Positions 63,701-64,000 of a stretch of 64,000 nucleotides of DNA are shown here, piece by piece. Position 1 is the first letter of the stretch. Every line of letters starts with the position of its first letter. The notes beneath the pieces were generated by a model. It saw only the letters and a list, made by a program, of their open reading frames with translations. It was not told the DNA's origin and searched no databases. Position numbers and translations under genes: made by a program. The DNA comes from Dallia pectoralis (taxonomy: Eukaryota > Chordata > Actinopteri > Esociformes > Umbridae): contig CM055758.1 in the NCBI GenBank assembly GCA_029465975.1, positions 8,895,875-8,959,874 on the forward strand. Reading direction: 5' to 3'.

Positions 63701-64000
63701 TAGCAAATATGTGGGTGTTTATATTGAATATTAAATATCTGTCTCATCTTTTGATTTCTATTCACTAATGGGCTCGTGTGTATCTCACGGGCGTTAAAGG
63801 AGAGCGCAGGTTAAACGATGCGGTTAAATTAAACAGCTGTGCAGTGTGGTCGTCGGTATTTAAAGTGGGATGCAAAAATGCTCATTTTGATTCGGAAACA
63901 TACTGAACTCATTGTTATGGGTTTTTTTGTGTGTGTTTTTTTTTTACAGCTTGTTGCCCATTACAATGGAACCAACAAAGAGATAATTTGGTCTTCAACG
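46897..64000 (+). CDS. npr2: Natriuretic peptide receptor guanylyl cyclase, NPR-B-like (5' six exons; continues past window)
   Basis: Exons: 46897-47599, 54156-54337, 58999-59112, 61482-61617, 61763-61857, 63950-64000 (partial); phases 1,0,0,1,0 are consistent, giving 427 codons. The ATG has G at -3 and +4. Residues 1-25 form a signal peptide. The rest is the extracellular ANF-receptor hormone-binding domain, with FGPGCVY and TGVCAEN cysteines, RFASHWRLPL, VYICGPL, FYLDVF, VITYREPDNPEY, AACFYDG and GVTGLVTIDKNN. Several N-glycosylation sequons are visible (NIT twice or more, NWT, NTT, NVS, NGT). In this family ligand binding relieves kinase-homology-domain inhibition of a cytoplasmic guanylyl cyclase, producing cGMP; NPR-B prefers C-type natriuretic peptide. 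REPDNPEY, ASHWRLPL and DKNN..TDF.LWAM resemble NPR-B more than NPR-A; NPR-C does not fit. Family is secure, paralogue less so (a fish npr1 copy is the alternative). Introns 1 (6.6 kb) and 2 (4.7 kb) are packed with repeats and transposons. Confidence 0.85.
48309..48378. repeat. (TA)n microsatellite in npr2 intron 1
   Basis: About 70 bp of alternating T and A with one G interruption. Confidence 0.97.
48709..48796. repeat. (GT)n microsatellite in npr2 intron 1
   Basis: About 43 uninterrupted GT repeats. Confidence 0.98.
49510..50790. repeat. 25-bp minisatellite with higher-order structure in npr2 intron 1
   Basis: Unit ATAACCACAACGTGTTTATA plus ACATT, about 50 copies. Variants occur at the CGTG (CATG, CCTG) and at the ACATT end (ACACT, ACTCT). 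A compound block with the order ACTCT/CCTGTT/ACACT plus a 7-bp ACATTAT insertion recurs about 182 bp apart (for example TGTTTATAACTC at 50221 and 50403), a higher-order repeat. Confidence 0.95.
51094..51165. repeat. Interspersed repeat fragment (retroelement tail type)
   Basis: CACTTTATTTTCTATGGCGC then CTCAAAGCGCTTTACAACAT resembles the widespread fish repeat with a TATAGCGC...CAAAGCGCTTTACA pattern. Class not determined. Confidence 0.35.
51775..52053. mobile_element. Non-autonomous hAT-like element (279 bp) in npr2 intron 1
   Basis: Begins CAGGGGTGGGCAAACTAGGG and ends GATGTTGCCCCTG, imperfect inverted ends. The interior contains GGCCCGC/TGGCCCACAAATCATGTG words typical of this hAT MITE class. 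No clear 8-bp target duplication remains, so the copy is old. Confidence 0.65.
52570..52750. repeat. Two-copy tandem duplication of about 90 bp
   Basis: GGTCTAAACACACGAGGAAA through AAGTGGATGGAAATA occurs twice back to back, with a handful of differences (TTGTCAGCATTC versus TTGGCAGCACAC). Confidence 0.95.
52813..53850 (+). repeat. Tandemly amplified tRNA-Ala-derived SINE head ending in one SINE tail
   Basis: About 15 copies of a 64-bp unit with GTTGGTATCTCAGTGGTAGA (A-box; GGTAGCTCAGTGG in two copies), GTGCATGCTCTGTATGTATG and GTCCTGGGTTCCTATT. This follows the first 55-60 nt of tRNA-Ala up to the B-box. Only the last copy (about 53722-53785) has an intact B-box, GGGTTCAATCCCC. It runs into a fish SINE tail (GTCGCCGTTGCAAATGAGAA, then CCTGGTTAAATAAAGGT). 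The other copies have no tail, so this is not a row of whole SINEs. It lies in npr2 intron 1, sense strand. Confidence 0.85.
56572..58145. mobile_element. Non-autonomous hAT-like element (1574 bp) with intact 8-bp target duplication
   Basis: Left end CTAGTGGTGGGCGATATGG, right end ATATCGCACACCCCT; reverse-complementing the right end gives AGGGGTGTGCGATAT, an imperfect match to the left. AAGTTAAC occurs at both 56564-56571 and 58146-58153, an 8-bp duplication typical of hAT insertion. Subterminal CACGATT words occur at both ends. No transposase ORF is visible; the interior is AT-rich and includes a minisatellite at 57620-57840. Confidence 0.8.
57620..57840. repeat. About 32-bp minisatellite inside the hAT-like element
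   Basis: Units of GACCAGACCAAAACGCATC plus CAGTTTCATATA, about 7 copies with indels. Confidence 0.85.
60008..60250. repeat. 63-64-bp minisatellite (4 copies) carrying splice-site-like signals, npr2 intron 3
   Basis: Each unit contains GCCTTCTTGGCCCCTCCCCA then CAG, a 10-11 nt spacer TCCACACCAG, and a donor-like GTATGT (GTTTGT in copy 3). Copies have their acceptor-like AG at about 60036, 60100, 60163 and 60226. Confidence 0.9.

Noticed and set aside
46897..64000. Assignment to npr3 (clearance receptor)
   Set aside because: The extracellular sequence follows the guanylyl-cyclase receptors (GPGCVY, VITYREP.NPEY, AACFYDG, GVTGLV.IDKNN), which differ from NPR-C at these positions.

Overview
This is a eukaryotic window, almost certainly from a teleost fish. 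The evidence is spliced vertebrate genes with GT-AG introns, many Tc1/mariner and hAT DNA-transposon remnants of fish type, a tRNA-derived SINE with a fish-type 3' tail, and very dense micro- and minisatellites. I could not determine the lineage within teleosts. All gene and repeat identifications come from reading the sequence against families I know; no database search was run.

Layout. Positions 1-33000 form a gene-poor flank. I find no convincing coding exon there, only transposon remnants (about 530-1010, 1180-1985, 10560-11100, 26268-27607), at least ten tandem-repeat arrays, a possible minus-strand promoter with a non-coding first exon near 3455-3581, and a few stretches that read like conserved non-coding DNA (about 7280-7565, 28490-28680, 29240-29560). 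Positions 33035-44290 hold a compact head-to-head gene pair: ssna1 on the minus strand (3 coding exons, 114 residues) and anapc2 on the plus strand (14 coding exons, 811 residues). About 0.5 kb separates their start codons, which suggests a shared bidirectional promoter. The same pairing is known in mammals. Positions 46897-64000 hold the 5' part of a natriuretic peptide receptor guanylyl cyclase, closest to NPR-B/npr2. Six exons encode the signal peptide and most of the extracellular hormone-binding domain. The transmembrane, kinase-homology and cyclase parts lie beyond the right edge.

The most unusual material is the repeat biology in and around the genes. A 47-bp minisatellite in anapc2 intron 13 has grown out of a short segment of a Tc1 transposase reading frame, with unamplified transposase sequence still attached on both sides. 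A second array of the same unit lies 2 kb downstream, bracketed by a direct duplication of about 115-126 bp of local DNA. In npr2 intron 1 the tRNA-Ala-like head of a SINE is tandemly repeated about 15 times in front of a single SINE tail. Two nested hAT-in-Tc1 insertions are preserved well enough that 8-bp target-site duplications can be read. Large minisatellites run up to the splice sites of two anapc2 introns, so the splice signals of an essential cell-cycle gene sit against unstable DNA.

The three genes have unrelated biochemical roles: a microtubule/centrosome coiled-coil protein, the cullin-like scaffold of the anaphase-promoting complex, and a cell-surface hormone receptor. Only ssna1 and anapc2 show an arrangement that suggests co-regulation.
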